From NCBI RefSeq assembly GCF_026210795.1, contig NC_089452.1, positions 1,054,001-1,118,000 of the forward strand: a DNA stretch of 64,000 bases, in the 5' to 3' direction. The stretch's first letter is position 1, and each line of letters opens with the position of its first letter. Made by a program: the position numbers and the translations under genes. The notes beneath the pieces are model-generated. The model searched no databases, was not told the origin of the DNA, and was given only the letters and a program-made list of their open reading frames with translations. Source of the DNA: Rhizophagus irregularis (Eukaryota > Glomeromycota > Glomeromycetes > Glomerales > Glomeraceae). This document shows, in pieces, positions 31,916 to 43,249 of this stretch.

Positions 31916-34719
31916 CTCATCATTAGATTTTACTTTCTCCAATATTACCCTATTGTCATTAAGATTATGTTTAATTTGAAGTTGTTTTAATAAACTTTCC
32001 TGCATCTCTGAAAATTCCTTAGTATCACATTCACCCTCTTTAATTAATCTTTCAATTTCTATCCGAGTCTTATCAGTATCAGCATAATAATGTCTTGAAA
32101 AATAAATTTGATTAGTAATTAATAAAATCATGACATTATATATATTTTTTTTTTAAAAGAAAAAGTAAAATTACATACATTACTTCAGGAAACCATGCCT
32201 GCCAACGTCTCTGATGTGGTAATAGGTAAAATAACTCAATCTCAGCCAAAATCTTTAAAAAGTAAAAATTGATAAATATCAGTATATTCAGTATATTTAT
32301 AGAAAATAGAATGATCAATATTAATATTATTTACTTCTGCCTTCTGTATCAAATATGAGACTCTATTATTATCTTCTTCAATTGCAATATTGAGCAATCC
32401 AATTAACAAGTTCATAAGATATACAACAATCAAGAGGGAAAATAAAACAATCAATATTGCAATTGATGGATTATCTGCATATGACCAATTGGATAATGCA
32501 CTTGAATCACCTATTGATAAGAAAGAAGAATTGCTTAAAAATATTAGAAAATACTTATACTGTATATAATTATGAAAGATTTAAATATACTGTACCTGCT
32601 AAAAATAAATATATAGCAAAAAGAGAAGTTCTAATATCTATAAACATGTTTGTATTTTTATCAGGCATTTGAATCATAAATGGGTTAGAGTTTATATTTC
32701 CATCATTATCAATTACTTGATTATAACTAGGAGCTAAATTCCAAGGATTATTCGGATCATCATTATTTGTATGTTGTTTAAGTGAAAATTCAGATTTTGG
32801 TGATAATAAAATATAAAATGCATGTGCAAAACTTATTATAATAATGAATATGACTAATAAAAAGAAAAAATCTTTTTTCCAACACTGATAATAATTGCAA
32901 AATATACACCAAAATATTCAAATGCTCTAAAAAATAACAAAAACTTTATATCCAAAAATAAGCATGAAAAAGAAAGCAATTGAATTAAATAATTATTGTT
33001 CTTATCATTTGTTTGAAGCCAATAAATAGAAGTATAAATTGAAAGTACATAAGCAATTATATCTGAAATATTAAAATATTATATAATTAATTAATTTCAT
33101 TTTCTTAAATATTGTAAATATATAAATTAAACATTTATATTACCAAAAATATTCCAAAAATTATAGAACCACTTAATAATATTATAAAAAAATTGACGAA
33201 TTTCAAAAATCAGATGAATAAATCCAAGTATAATCGAAGCAATGAAAAGTTGTTGTCTAACTTCTTCATTAATATATTGCTGAGATATTGTTGCAGCAGC
33301 AGTAAAGCATCCAAGTAAAGCCATAAATAAAATCCAAATCATTGCATAATAATGTTTTCCATAAGCGTTCCATTTAAAATTAATTAATACTTCACCATTC
33401 CATGTTTTATAGATATTTCTATTTATTGATTTAGTAAATGGACTAGGTTGAGGTCTAATTAATTCTAAGAACAAATTATAATCTTTTGAATAATTAACAA
33501 AATTAATATAAGGAATCATAAAAGTAATTGTTGGTGTTGTTATATTTTTTTGAAAGTCGTAATTAAATTCTTTAACAGTAAAAAAATAAGCCAAAGAAAA
33601 TACATCTGGAGTGTAAATATCATTAATAAAATTGTATTTTGATAAAATATAAATGTAGCCAAATAAAGGGGTAAAGTTAAAAGTATTATTAAAGCTTGAA
33701 TAGCATAATATATAATTAATAAAATAAATAATAAATATGTTTCACGATCAAATTTATAAAGTTCATGATAGTATTTTGTCCATAAAAGAGATTTCGATAA
33801 ATTAGCTAATTGAGGAGATTGAAAATAAGAATAAAGATGCAAATTGTTATTTTGACGTTCTATACTATAAAAAGAAGAATCTATTATCATATTTGTTTCT
33901 GATGAATATTTTAGAATATATTCTGGATAATATTCATCTAGTAATGGCATTGCAGAAGTGATAATACTTAAAAATGACTTATTGTTCATTGGATCCTCTT
34001 TAAAATAAGCCATACATTTTTTATAAATATCATCAATTAATTCTAGCTTATGTTCTTTAATCGCAAATTTTAATAATTCAACTCCATATTTCAAAAGACT
34101 TGACTTATTATTTATTACATCTGAAACCCATCCATTTAACCTAAAACTATCATAATTTGGTAATGGTAAAGTAGATTTTGAAAATATTCTTTTGTTATGT
34201 TGAAGTATTTCCATAATTTTTTTTTTATCATCTTTGAAATTCATAAAATAAAAATAGTTTAAAGAAATAGATTTGTTATTTTCATTAAAAGTATAAATAA
34301 GAATACCAAATGTCGTCAATATAACAATATCATTATTATTAAATAATGAGCTCGCAATTAAATCATAACCATCAAATGTATAAGGATTATTTTCAATTCT
34401 CGTGCTAATTAATTCCCATTTAGTATTAATTTTTTTGAAAACTTCTAGTTTAATTTTACCTATATCAGAATATATTTCCCAATTAATTAAATTTTCAATT
34501 GATTCAGTTAATTCTTTTTTACAACCGCATCCAATGGCTCTTTGAAATAATGTAGATACAGTATCCATGTATGGATTAAATGAATGAACATTTAAGTGAT
34601 TGTAAGTTTTCTTGTCATCATCATCACATTCAATAACTTTAGTTTTTGACATATTTTCGTAAAATTTAGATTTCCAAACACGTTCATTTAGAATTCCAAA
34701 CACAAACTTTGTTTGTTCG

Positions 34720-34800
34720 TCAGTTGGTGCATCAGTTGATTCATCAGTTGATTCATCAGTTGATTCATCAGTTGGTTCATCAGTTGGTTCATCAAATAAA
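34720..34800 (-). repeat. 12-base coding microsatellite (DE-S/P-T repeat)
   Basis: Six or seven 12-base units encode DEPTDESTDEST-type tetrapeptides in the channel protein, between the propeller-like part and the channel part. Confidence 0.75.
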
Positions 34801-35968
34801 GTTTGATTATACCTATTTTTGTATTTACTATTCCAACAATATTTGATTTCTTTATCTGGTGTATAATAGAATAAAGAAGGTAAAAGAAATAAACCAGTAC
34901 GATTCATAAAGTTATATAATTGGATATCTAAATAAAAAAATAATGAGTAAATAATTAAAGTATAAATAAAATGATAAAAATGGGTACCATCATTTATATC
35001 CAAAGAAGCAATAGTAATTCCCAATTCGATTGAATAAACGATGATTTTATCATTGACTTTTAAAATATTAAACTTTTCATTACTGAATATTCCAATATTT
35101 CTCGTTTCAATCTAATAAATAAATAATATTCAATATATTTAATTATAATTTAACATCAATTGGTTTGAAAATAATTTATAATATTTATTACCTTATTCTT
35201 ATCCTTATTATTAACAAATATTTTTACACTTTTTTCAGTATTAATATTCCATTCACAAATGTAATCATTTGAAACCAGGTAAACTTTATCATATTTTGAT
35301 ATACTAATTAATTCATAATCTTCAGGTATCCTGTAAAATCTCTTACATTCCCATTTGTTATTTTTAGTTTGTGTGGAATAAATCCAAATCATTTTATGGT
35401 TTTCATAAGTATAAAAATTTCTAACTTCACTATATAAAATAAATTCACCTTTTAAGTTAAAGGTACAATACCTTGGATAAACATTTACACCAAAACTTAA
35501 TGCAATTTTTTTATCTTTATTATTCATATCGAATGTATCGATTATATTTCTGTCTACAAAAAAAAATATTAAAATTAATATCAATTAACATAAGTTTATA
35601 ATTACATAATATTACTTACTATCTATACTAGATTCAATATAAGCAATATAAGCAAGTTTCTTATCATCAGAAACACATAAATTTGTGATTTCATATCTAA
35701 TATCTTTATTAATTTTAACAGTTTGATCAAATTTAAGTTGAACCTTATCTTTATCTTCAACATTCCAACCGACAAATGATTCATCTTCTTTACTATAAGT
35801 AATAAGGAATTTTTCATTTGGTGATATTTCTATCAAAGTAATAGGTTTACCATTATGTAGTTCATTATCGGAGGTAAATATTTTATCATCATTTTTATCA
35901 ACATCGATTTTATCAACATCGATTTTGTCAGCATCATCGTTAATTTCGATTACTAAAATATCACTCAT

Positions 35969-36818
35969 TTGGTAATTGCTTATAAATATATAAATTTATT
36001 GCCAAAGAAATTGATTTTTTTTTTTTATCGTCCGTTTGCGATTATATATTTTTTATTATTTGAAACACGTGTGTAAATATGCATTTCAGCCTCTTGCATA
36101 AAAAAAAATTTTTTTATTGTGAAAATTTAATCGAGTTTTTTTATTTTTGAAACACATACGTAAATATGTACGTAAAATTTCAGCCTCTTGCATAAAAAAA
36201 AAAATTTTTTTTATTAATTGAGCAATGATCATCTTTCGAAATAAAAAAAATTTTTCATTGTGGATCAAATTTTATTTTTTTTTGTAAGTGGTTGTACATA
36301 CAGTATATATAAGGAAATCTCAAATGAAAATATGTTTTCTTTAAAAATGACAAATCTGTTTATTTATTTATTTTTAAACTATAATATAAAACATAAAAGA
36401 ACTTATAGTAGTCTTGCATTAAAATACTGAGATCAGCATCATAAGAAAAATCCTTATTAGGAAAATGTGGTTTTGTTACAAAGATCGTCGGTCCGTGTGA
36501 TAATAGGGAACACACGGATTTCTAATTGTCCGACGTTTCTGTAACTTATATTAATATAACTTAAACTTAATATGTAAAAGATAACTTATATCAAATTTAG
36601 ATAATTATAAATATCGCCAGTAATCGATTAAGAAGAAGAACGAATGGATTTAGGATTAGTTTAATGATCAGCATATAATGCTCCTGGTAAACAGTAAACT
36701 ACTATAACTATTATAACTATTATAATAAAAAAAATATATAAATTTCATTTATATTTTATTATTATTTTATTTTGTCAATGTAAAATCATTCCACACACAG
36801 CCTATGCATGTTAAATTA
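35969..36818. other. Intergenic; channel promoter and a tandem repeat
   Basis: At about 36,060-36,215 there are two copies of a 90-base unit containing TTGAAACAC, GTAAATATG and TTTCAGCCTCTTGCATAAAA. At 36,487-36,535 an imperfect hairpin (CGTCGGTCCGTGTG paired with CACACGGA..TCCGACG) occurs. The 36,690-36,840 stretch leads to a Helitron end. No gene is seen. Confidence 0.45.
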
Positions 36819-36847
36819 GCCCGCGTGAAACGCGGGCATCAGGCTAG
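36819..36847 (+). mobile_element. Helitron 3' terminus
   Basis: GCCCGCGTGAAACGCGGGC (36,819-36,837) is a perfect 8-base-pair hairpin with a GAA loop. Six bases later comes CTAG (36,844-36,847), followed by a T. Helitrons end in CTRR, preceded within about a dozen bases by such a G+C-rich hairpin, and insert between A and T. The element would extend leftwards. I could not fix its TC start, so size and content are unknown; no Rep/helicase is present, so it is non-autonomous. Confidence 0.65.
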
Positions 36848-39800
36848 TTATAATAAAAAAATTCATGTCGATCAGTAACGTATAGATTACCCGTATAAAT
36901 AATCTTTGATTATGTTGTGCCTGCGCCTGATTTGTCCCGTGATTGTATAATTGAAAGTTGTTGATTGGCGGATTACTATTTCTTAGACAAAATTTGAGAG
37001 ATGTTTATAGTTGTTATGAGGTATATGAAGGTCATTATATAAAGAAATGTATTTTTCTTTATTTTTTTTTACGGCTAACGCAGGACATAATACAACTGCG
37101 GTTGATCTTATAAAAAAAAAATTTAAATTTATTATATATATTAGTATACGAACATACTGAGACATAAGCTCACATTTGATTACTAATATTTATTTTAGTT
37201 CATTTTGCATTAGTAGATATTTAACTTATTTAGTTAATAAAAATTTTTTTTACAATAGATCGATAATTTTTTTTTTTTGACAATTGGTAAAAAAAAAAAT
37301 TTTTTTTTTGTCTGCTTGATCGGCAAGTCAATTCCCGGTTAATGAAATTTTCGAACCAATTTAAATTTTTTCGGTTCCCCTTTGTTTTTTTTCTTGAACC
37401 GATCTTTTACTTTCGGTTCTTTCTTTTTTTTCAAATTTCCTCTTTTTTCTTTCGAAACACCTTTTTCTTTTCTTTTTTCTTTTTCGGTTTTTTTTTCCAA
37501 ACCGAAATTTTTTTTTTTTTTTCATTCTTTCCCCGTTTAGATTTGGTTTTTTTCCCCAAACCGAAAAACCATTATTATTTTTTTTTTATTAAATAATCTT
37601 ATTGTTTCGGTCTTTTAAGACTGATTTTTTTTATATTATTTTTTTTCTATTATTAAATTTTTTTGAATTTTTTTTTTCGGTCTTTTTGGACCGAATTATT
37701 ATCCTTTTTTTCGGTAATTATTTTTTTTCAGATTCCCTTTTTTTCGATTTTTTTTGTTGTTTTTTCTTTCTTTTTCCTTTACGGTTTCTTTTTCAAATTT
37801 TTTTTGTCGGTTTTATTTTTCAAATTTTTTTTTATTTTTATTTTATATTTTTTCCCGAATACATTCTTTCGCTTGATTCGATGCTGCGGCGCCACGGCGA
37901 TTACCTTTTTTTTATAATTAAGGTTTAATAATTTATAATTTTAGTATCAGAAGAGTAATGATTTACAATAAAAACTTTTTTACAATATCCGATTCTTATT
38001 ATTAATAATAATAATATTTTTTAGGCTGTATCAAACTCAATAATAGACTAACATAATTACTTATTCATTTATTTTTTATAATAAAGGGAATTTTTTTTTT
38101 TTTCATGACAATAGAAGTTTTTCGGAATTTTTTCATATTAATTAGTGAGATAACTTTTTTTCTATAACAATAGATTGCTATAATGAATTTTAGTTCTTTG
38201 AGATATAATAACAATATATATGTATTTTTTTCAGCAGAGGATGTAAAATTTTTTTAATGCTACAATGAAATTTTTTTAGATAAAAAAAATTTTTTTTGTA
38301 ACAATGTAACAATGAACTACTTATACAAAATTATCTTTGTAAATGTATAAATATTAAATCATAAATTCACAGTACTGCAACATTTTGTTTCGTGTTAAAT
38401 AAAATTTGCATTTAATAATAATATTTCATACACTGTATAACACTTGCACACAATTCATTGTTATTTGTATAATCATGTATACGATGATATTTAGTATAAA
38501 ATTAACTGTATGTGATAAATCATTATAGGATAATAACTTTGTCAAGATAATAACCAAAATTTGGATTGTTGGGAATGAGCTTTCGAGATTATGTTTATTG
38601 GTCGGATGAACGATCTTCGGGATTTTGATTGGATACCGAAACAAAGTAAGCTAATTGAAAAAAATATTAAATTTTATGTAAATAATTTTTTATCCGGTAC
38701 CACGTCAAAAATCGTGTATCAGGCATCAAAAATCGCAAAATTTCAAATCACGTGATACAGTATAATTCACGCCGATTGCCGAATGACTATTACTAATTAT
38801 CAAACACGAATCTTGAAAATTATCAGTTTTTATCTTCGTATCTCACTTTGCAAGGCACTATTTATTATTTATAATTAGAAATTCAATATAAATAACTAAC
38901 GATAATAATATATATAGAATTTAAATTGACATAATACATAATTAGAATAAACTATCTAGTACCTCATTAAAGAAATAATGGATAATGTTTTATTTAGATC
39001 TCATGTATTTCAAATTCTATTTTATATCCCTAGAATAATGAAATATCTGCGATAATGGAAAAAAGTTGGTTATTATATATACTGTAATAATAATTAATAC
39101 TTATAAAATTAATATAGTTATAGTATACAGTAAATTGAAAATACATTTATATACTAACAAATATTATCATTTTATACAAATTATAATAGCATTCCAAAAA
39201 TATATTGGTTCATCAAAGTTATATCATCAAATTGACTGACCTTGAATGATAGACATCATTCTATTATTTTCAATGTTAACCCAAAATATAATGGAACGAA
39301 AATATGTTAAATGGATGGAGTGATGTTTATAGTATTGGCGTATTCAATCGTATTGTTCCAGTAGTTAACAACATTTTTATAGTGAAAGCGTAGCATTTAG
39401 TATTGATTTGATCTGCGAGGTCCTACTAGAGAAATCCTGTTCCTGCTTACGTTAAGCTCTATACAAGCAAATATATACAAATATCTATATACTGTATTTA
39501 AATGTATTATTGATGTTTAATCTTATGCTTGTAAGTTTTTTTTTGAAATATTGGGATGGAAACCAACTTTTCGTTCAACATGAGTAAAGTAGTTGATCAA
39601 TTGAAAGAAATTATATCTTCAATTGAAAAAGTGATTTGTATAATATTGTACATGAATCAGAAAAAAAACCCTAATGTTCCCAATAAGTGGGTAATCCCTC
39701 TGGAGCGTGTCACTCATTAAATATTAACTATTTTAAACTAAAATTAATAATTTCTCAGCTATCTATATGACGCCGAGAAATAAGTAAACGAAGATGCCCG

Positions 39801-40478
39801 TCATTTATAAACTCAGCTAATCACTCGCAATTTTTAAAAATTAGTATGAAGATGATTATGAATGACATTTAGTGCAGGGAATTATTTCACTAATTCCTTC
39901 ATTTTCGTCATGGTCTTCAAAAAATTATATATGTTAAAGAAACAAATTTATGTGGTTAGTACCTTTCCTTTTATATTTATTTTTTATCACAATGCACGTA
40001 TTTTATTTTCTTTAAAACGAACTAAATTTAGAAGTTCATCAGATGAAGTTTGGGCACGTGATGAAACAAAATCACACGAAGCATGAACTAGTTATTTGGA
40101 GTTTCAATTTACAATAGAATTTATAGTTTTGTATTTATTTATGTTTTTACTCTATTTTAACGTCATTTATCAGAATGAAAAAAAAGTAAAATAAAAAATA
40201 ATTAATTTTACATAATATTTATTACTGTTCAAGATATGGAAAAGCGTACAATTTAAATGTAACGAGGTGCGATCTTTAATAACATAATAACGATAATTAA
40301 TAGTAATACTCTGATAAAATTCCATAATTTTGATTAATTATGTTATAATAAAGTTTAATAAAAATTTCACTTCTTTTTCCATTTAAATATTATAAAAAAA
40401 ATGCGCTGAATTTTATTAAATAGAACAACATTACTTATTTTTCAACATCTTTCCTCGTATATATTATTTATCCTTTCT
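36848..40478. other. Long intergenic stretch with T-rich tract
   Basis: No supported gene. At 37,330-37,900 a near-pure T tract carries islands CGGTT, AACCG and CGGTCTTTTTGGACCG; the phenylalanine-rich frames there are artefacts. Around 37,880-37,900 there is a short G+C-rich patch (GCTGCGGCGCCACGGCG). A 54-codon frame at 39,556-39,720 and a coding-like end at 40,010-40,086 are listed separately. Confidence 0.4.
39556..40086 (+). other. Possible small or decayed gene (two coding-like stretches)
   Basis: An ATG frame at 39,556-39,720 (METNFSFNMSKVVDQLKEII, ending NKWVIPLERVTH) and a frame ending at 40,086 (RTKFRSSSDEVWARDETKSH) have ordinary amino-acid use, unlike neighbouring random frames. 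I found no GT-AG junction that joins them convincingly and recognise neither. They may be exons of one lineage-specific gene, or remnants. Confidence 0.25.
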
Positions 40479-40750
40479 TAAGACAGGATGGACGTTATGG
40501 ATTTTAGGGGTATTTTTATTTATCACCTGGCTACTAATTGGTATTTAGGATTTTTTCCGCCAGTTATAAACTGGCGGACCAATTAGTATGTCTAGGATGA
40601 TAAAAAAGTTATTTACTGATCTAGTATATAAATGGGTCATCATCCTTCGGATGATAACCCATTGATATACTACTAGATCAGTAAATAACTAATACTTATC
40701 CTTTTATAAGACAGGATGGACGTTATGGATTTTAGGGTATTTTTATTTTG
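40479..40750. repeat. Direct repeats flanking two nested hairpins
   Basis: AAGACAGGATGGACGTTATG plus TTTTAGGG and TATTTTTAT occurs at about 40,479 and 40,710 (38-40 bases each). Between them lie two palindromes: CCGCCAGTTATAAACTGGCGG with outer CTAATTGG/CCAATTAG (about 40,533-40,588), and a 40-base-arm hairpin at 40,606-40,694 (AGTTATTTACTGATCTAGTA and its inverse, tip CATCCTTCGGATG). Confidence 0.65.
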
Positions 40751-40910
40751 ATCAAATCTTATAATTTTGAGGGATATGATTTTAAAGGCCCAATTTCTTA
40801 ATTTGATTTTTGATCCTTTTTTTTTCGGACCGTAAATTTTCCGATTCATTGATCTGCATTATAAAAACTTTAATACTATATTTATTCCTGTGATACATTG
40901 TGTCGTAATG

Positions 40911-40955
40911 TGCAACGCAAATAAATATTTAAATGGTATTGGCTGAAAAAATACC
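40911..40955 (+). promoter_or_regulatory. Shared promoter block of F-box gene 3
   Basis: TGCAACGCAAATAAATATTTAA followed by ATTGGCTGAAAAA lies 66 bases before the ATG. It matches 27,545 base for base over TGCAACGCAAAT and AATATTTAA. Confidence 0.5.
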
Positions 40956-40976
40956 TTTTTTTTTAAAAAAAAAAAA

Positions 40977-42380
40977 ATGTCCAATTTAAACAGTGATGTT
41001 CTTTATTTGATATTCAAACAAATACAAGATGATAAAATTCTTCGTTTATGCCTTTTAGTCAATAAAACTTGGTGTGAAACAGTTGCTCCAATTTTATGGA
41101 AAAATCCTTGGAAATATTTAAAAGAGTGGAACGGAAAGTTATTTTTAAATGTAATCATTTCACATTTATCAGAAATATCAAGAAACAAAATAGGTGAACA
41201 TAAATTATTCAAAAATATTTATAAAAAGCCTTCATTAAATTATATTAGTTATTTTAAATATTTAAATTTAGATGAAATTCAAAAAGTAATTAATTTAAAT
41301 ATCATGGAAAAATCTAAATTATTAATTCAAAATGAAATATTTAATATTTTTATTAATGAAAATATGAGATTTACTCACCTTTATGCACATAAAAAATTTG
41401 ATAATCAAATAAAGTTTATTTATGGATCTGAACTTTGTTTTTCTGAAATTGAATACCTTAGTTGTAGTACTAGTATAAATGATAGTATTATGTCAAAATT
41501 AACAGAAGCATGTAATACAATTAAGCAATTGGAGCTTTTTATTGGAATGGAAAATAATAATTGTGGAATTATTGAATTAATTGGGGCTCAAAAAAAATTA
41601 TTAAAGATTGATTTAACTAGTCATACATATGGCAATGAATTATTTTGTAAAAATCTTGAAAATTCTTTGATTAAACATGCAAATACCATACAATATTGTA
41701 AGATTTGTAGACAACCTTCAACTAATTTTCTTGCATCTTTTATAAACTTAAAAGAATTAGAATTGGGTTGTGATATACGAGTCTTTACTTCATGGAATTT
41801 TTTAGGAAGTTTATCTTTTCCCTTTTTACAAATTTTAAAATCTAGTGGTGTGCCAATTGAAGCCTTAATAAGATTAATTAAAAATACACGCGGATCTCTT
41901 ATTGAAATTAAAATAGATCGTGTAAGACATGATGAAATTAGTAATAAAAGACTCATCCAAGTTATTTATCAAAAATGTCCAAATATCAAGTATCTTAAAC
42001 TATTGATTAGAAATTCCAACATCCTAGAATTAGAATCTTTGTTGATTAATTGTAAGCATTTAGATGGATTATTTATCCTTATTAGTCATGTTCAAGATCG
42101 TACATTTCTTTGGCCTAAATTGTTTGATATATTATCTAAATCATCATCATCCAGTTTATTTAAATTCAAGTTTAATTCTAATAGGTTACCTCAAATGAAA
42201 ACCTTTAAGTTATTTTTTGATAATTGGAAAGGAAGAAATCCTATGTTTTTACAAATCCTTTCTTATGATGCAATTATTGATTTGGGGATAATCATAGAAA
42301 GATATAAGTCAGAAGGAATAATTGAAAAATTTGAATATAATTGTCAGAACCATAAAATTGAAGATTTTGAATGGAATTAA
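40977..42380 (+). CDS. F-box / leucine-rich-repeat-like protein 3
   Basis: A single exon of 467 residues. The F-box is LNSDVLYLIFKQIQDDKILR and CLLVNKTWCETVAPILWKNPW (residues 3-44). Leucine-rich repeats follow (CPNIKYLKLLIRNSNILELE; CKHLDGLFILISH), then the C-terminal module LFFDNWKGRNPMFLQIL and IIERYKSEGIIEKFE. It belongs to the same subgroup as the 5,855 and 27,621 genes. The ATG follows a T9-A12 leader. Its 3' flank carries a tandem duplication (42,404-42,690). Presumed SCF substrate receptor; target unknown. Confidence 0.9.
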   Translation: MSNLNSDVLYLIFKQIQDDKILRLCLLVNKTWCETVAPILWKNPWKYLKEWNGKLFLNVIISHLSEISRNKIGEHKLFKNIYKKPSLNYISYFKYLNLDEIQKVINLNIMEKSKLLIQNEIFNIFINENMRFTHLYAHKKFDNQIKFIYGSELCFSEIEYLSCSTSINDSIMSKLTEACNTIKQLELFIGMENNNCGIIELIGAQKKLLKIDLTSHTYGNELFCKNLENSLIKHANTIQYCKICRQPSTNFLASFINLKELELGCDIRVFTSWNFLGSLSFPFLQILKSSGVPIEALIRLIKNTRGSLIEIKIDRVRHDEISNKRLIQVIYQKCPNIKYLKLLIRNSNILELESLLINCKHLDGLFILISHVQDRTFLWPKLFDILSKSSSSSLFKFKFNSNRLPQMKTFKLFFDNWKGRNPMFLQILSYDAIIDLGIIIERYKSEGIIEKFEYNCQNHKIEDFEWN

Positions 42381-43249
42381 TAAGTTTAAAATTTTATACT
42401 ATATTTAAGAAATTCTCTCTTTTTTTTGAAATATTTTTATGATACTTTACAGGTGGATAGTATTATTTCTGTACTTTAAATGTAATAACATTCATATTTT
42501 ATAATAAAATTTCATATTTTATAACTATATTTAAAGGATATTTAAGAAATTCTCTCTTTTTTGAAATTTTTTTATTACAAAATTATTGGTACTTTACAGG
42601 TGGATAGTAACATAGTATTATTACTGTACTTTAAATGTAATAAAATTCGTATTTTATAATAAAATTTCATATCTTTATAATAAAGTGTTTGATTTTAAGT
42701 GTCTCTTAATTTTATTGCCAACATAAAAAAAAATATATTCAAAAACACCTAGTTACACTCAGATAAATGTCAAATTATTACTTCGAAACTATCGTATAAT
42801 TAATTGTCTTCTCATTATGAAAAAAAATATGACGAATTTATATTCAGGAGTCAGGACGAGCTATCTCACTATAGGTGAACTGCCTACATTTTTAAGAAGA
42901 CTTAAGAATTAACACTATTAAGCACATTATAATTAATAGAGAATATTGGGTTAAACATTGGTATAATACGGATTATGTTTATTGTTATAATCAGGTTACT
43001 TTACAAATCAATTTTAATTTCTGGATCATTTTCAATCTAAATAAAATTGGACTATTCTCAAAATTTATTCAAAATATTACTGAAATTTTCTGTTATACTA
43101 CTAAATTCTTAAACTTCGACTAAAGCATCATTCAAGAATGTTTTCAATGATATTCGGGACACCTTATAAATATCTGGAGCGTTGAATAAAAAATTTTTTA
43201 TACTAGGGACTTATTTTACCTTAATATACCAACCATTTTAACCATTTTA
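42381..43249. other. 3' flank between F-box gene 3 and the DUF3684 gene
   Basis: This holds a tandem duplication of the F-box 3' flank, then A+T-rich DNA between two convergent genes. No further gene is seen. Confidence 0.45.
42404..42690 (+). repeat. Tandem duplication of F-box 3' flank (about 137 bases, twice)
   Basis: TTTAAGAAATTCTCTCTTTT, GATACTTTACAGGTGGATAG (the second copy has GGTACTTTACAGG) and GTACTTTAAATGTAATAA each occur twice in the same order, starting at 42,404 and 42,541. The ATGTAATAAAATT.. segment also matches the 3' flanks of the 5,855 and 27,621 genes and may hold the polyadenylation signal. Confidence 0.7.

Larger units (their letters stand above)
31601..35968 (-). pseudogene. 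Beta-propeller plus TRP-type ion channel protein, with two frame breaks
   Basis: The exons are 35,968-35,620; 35,553-35,192; 35,111-33,144; 33,062-32,596; 32,510-32,335; 32,252-32,179; and 32,093-31,601. The N-terminal half has WD40-like blades (ITLIEISPNEKFLITYSKED; YICEWNINTEKSVKIF). The C-terminal half has the membrane segments of an ion-transport domain (YYAMIWILFMALLGCFTAAA; AILIVLFSLLIVVYLMNLLI) and a Leu/Glu/Lys coiled-coil tail. This is the propeller/TRP-like channel family common in Rhizophagus. Two breaks occur. Near 33,640 the frame slips just before NDIYTPDVFSLAYFFTVKEF, apparently by a short deletion. Near 32,850 one T is missing from a T run, so that LLVIFIIIISFAHAF falls out of frame. 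All other phases agree, so it is either a recent pseudogene or an intact gene with base-calling errors. Confidence 0.7.

Noticed and set aside
31669-31926. Plus-strand frame of repeated LISLLISLTY
   Set aside because: It is the antisense shadow of the 39-base coiled-coil repeat of the channel gene.
36487-36535. Hairpin CGTCGGTCCGTGTG/CACACGGA as a terminator or structural RNA
   Set aside because: The stem is interrupted and there is no adjoining gene or conserved partner; the evidence is too weak for a feature of its own.
37342-37928. Three overlapping Phe-rich frames of 84-108 residues
   Set aside because: They are translations of a T-homopolymer tract with CGGTT islands; composition is low-complexity in all frames and no homologous pattern or splice structure appears.
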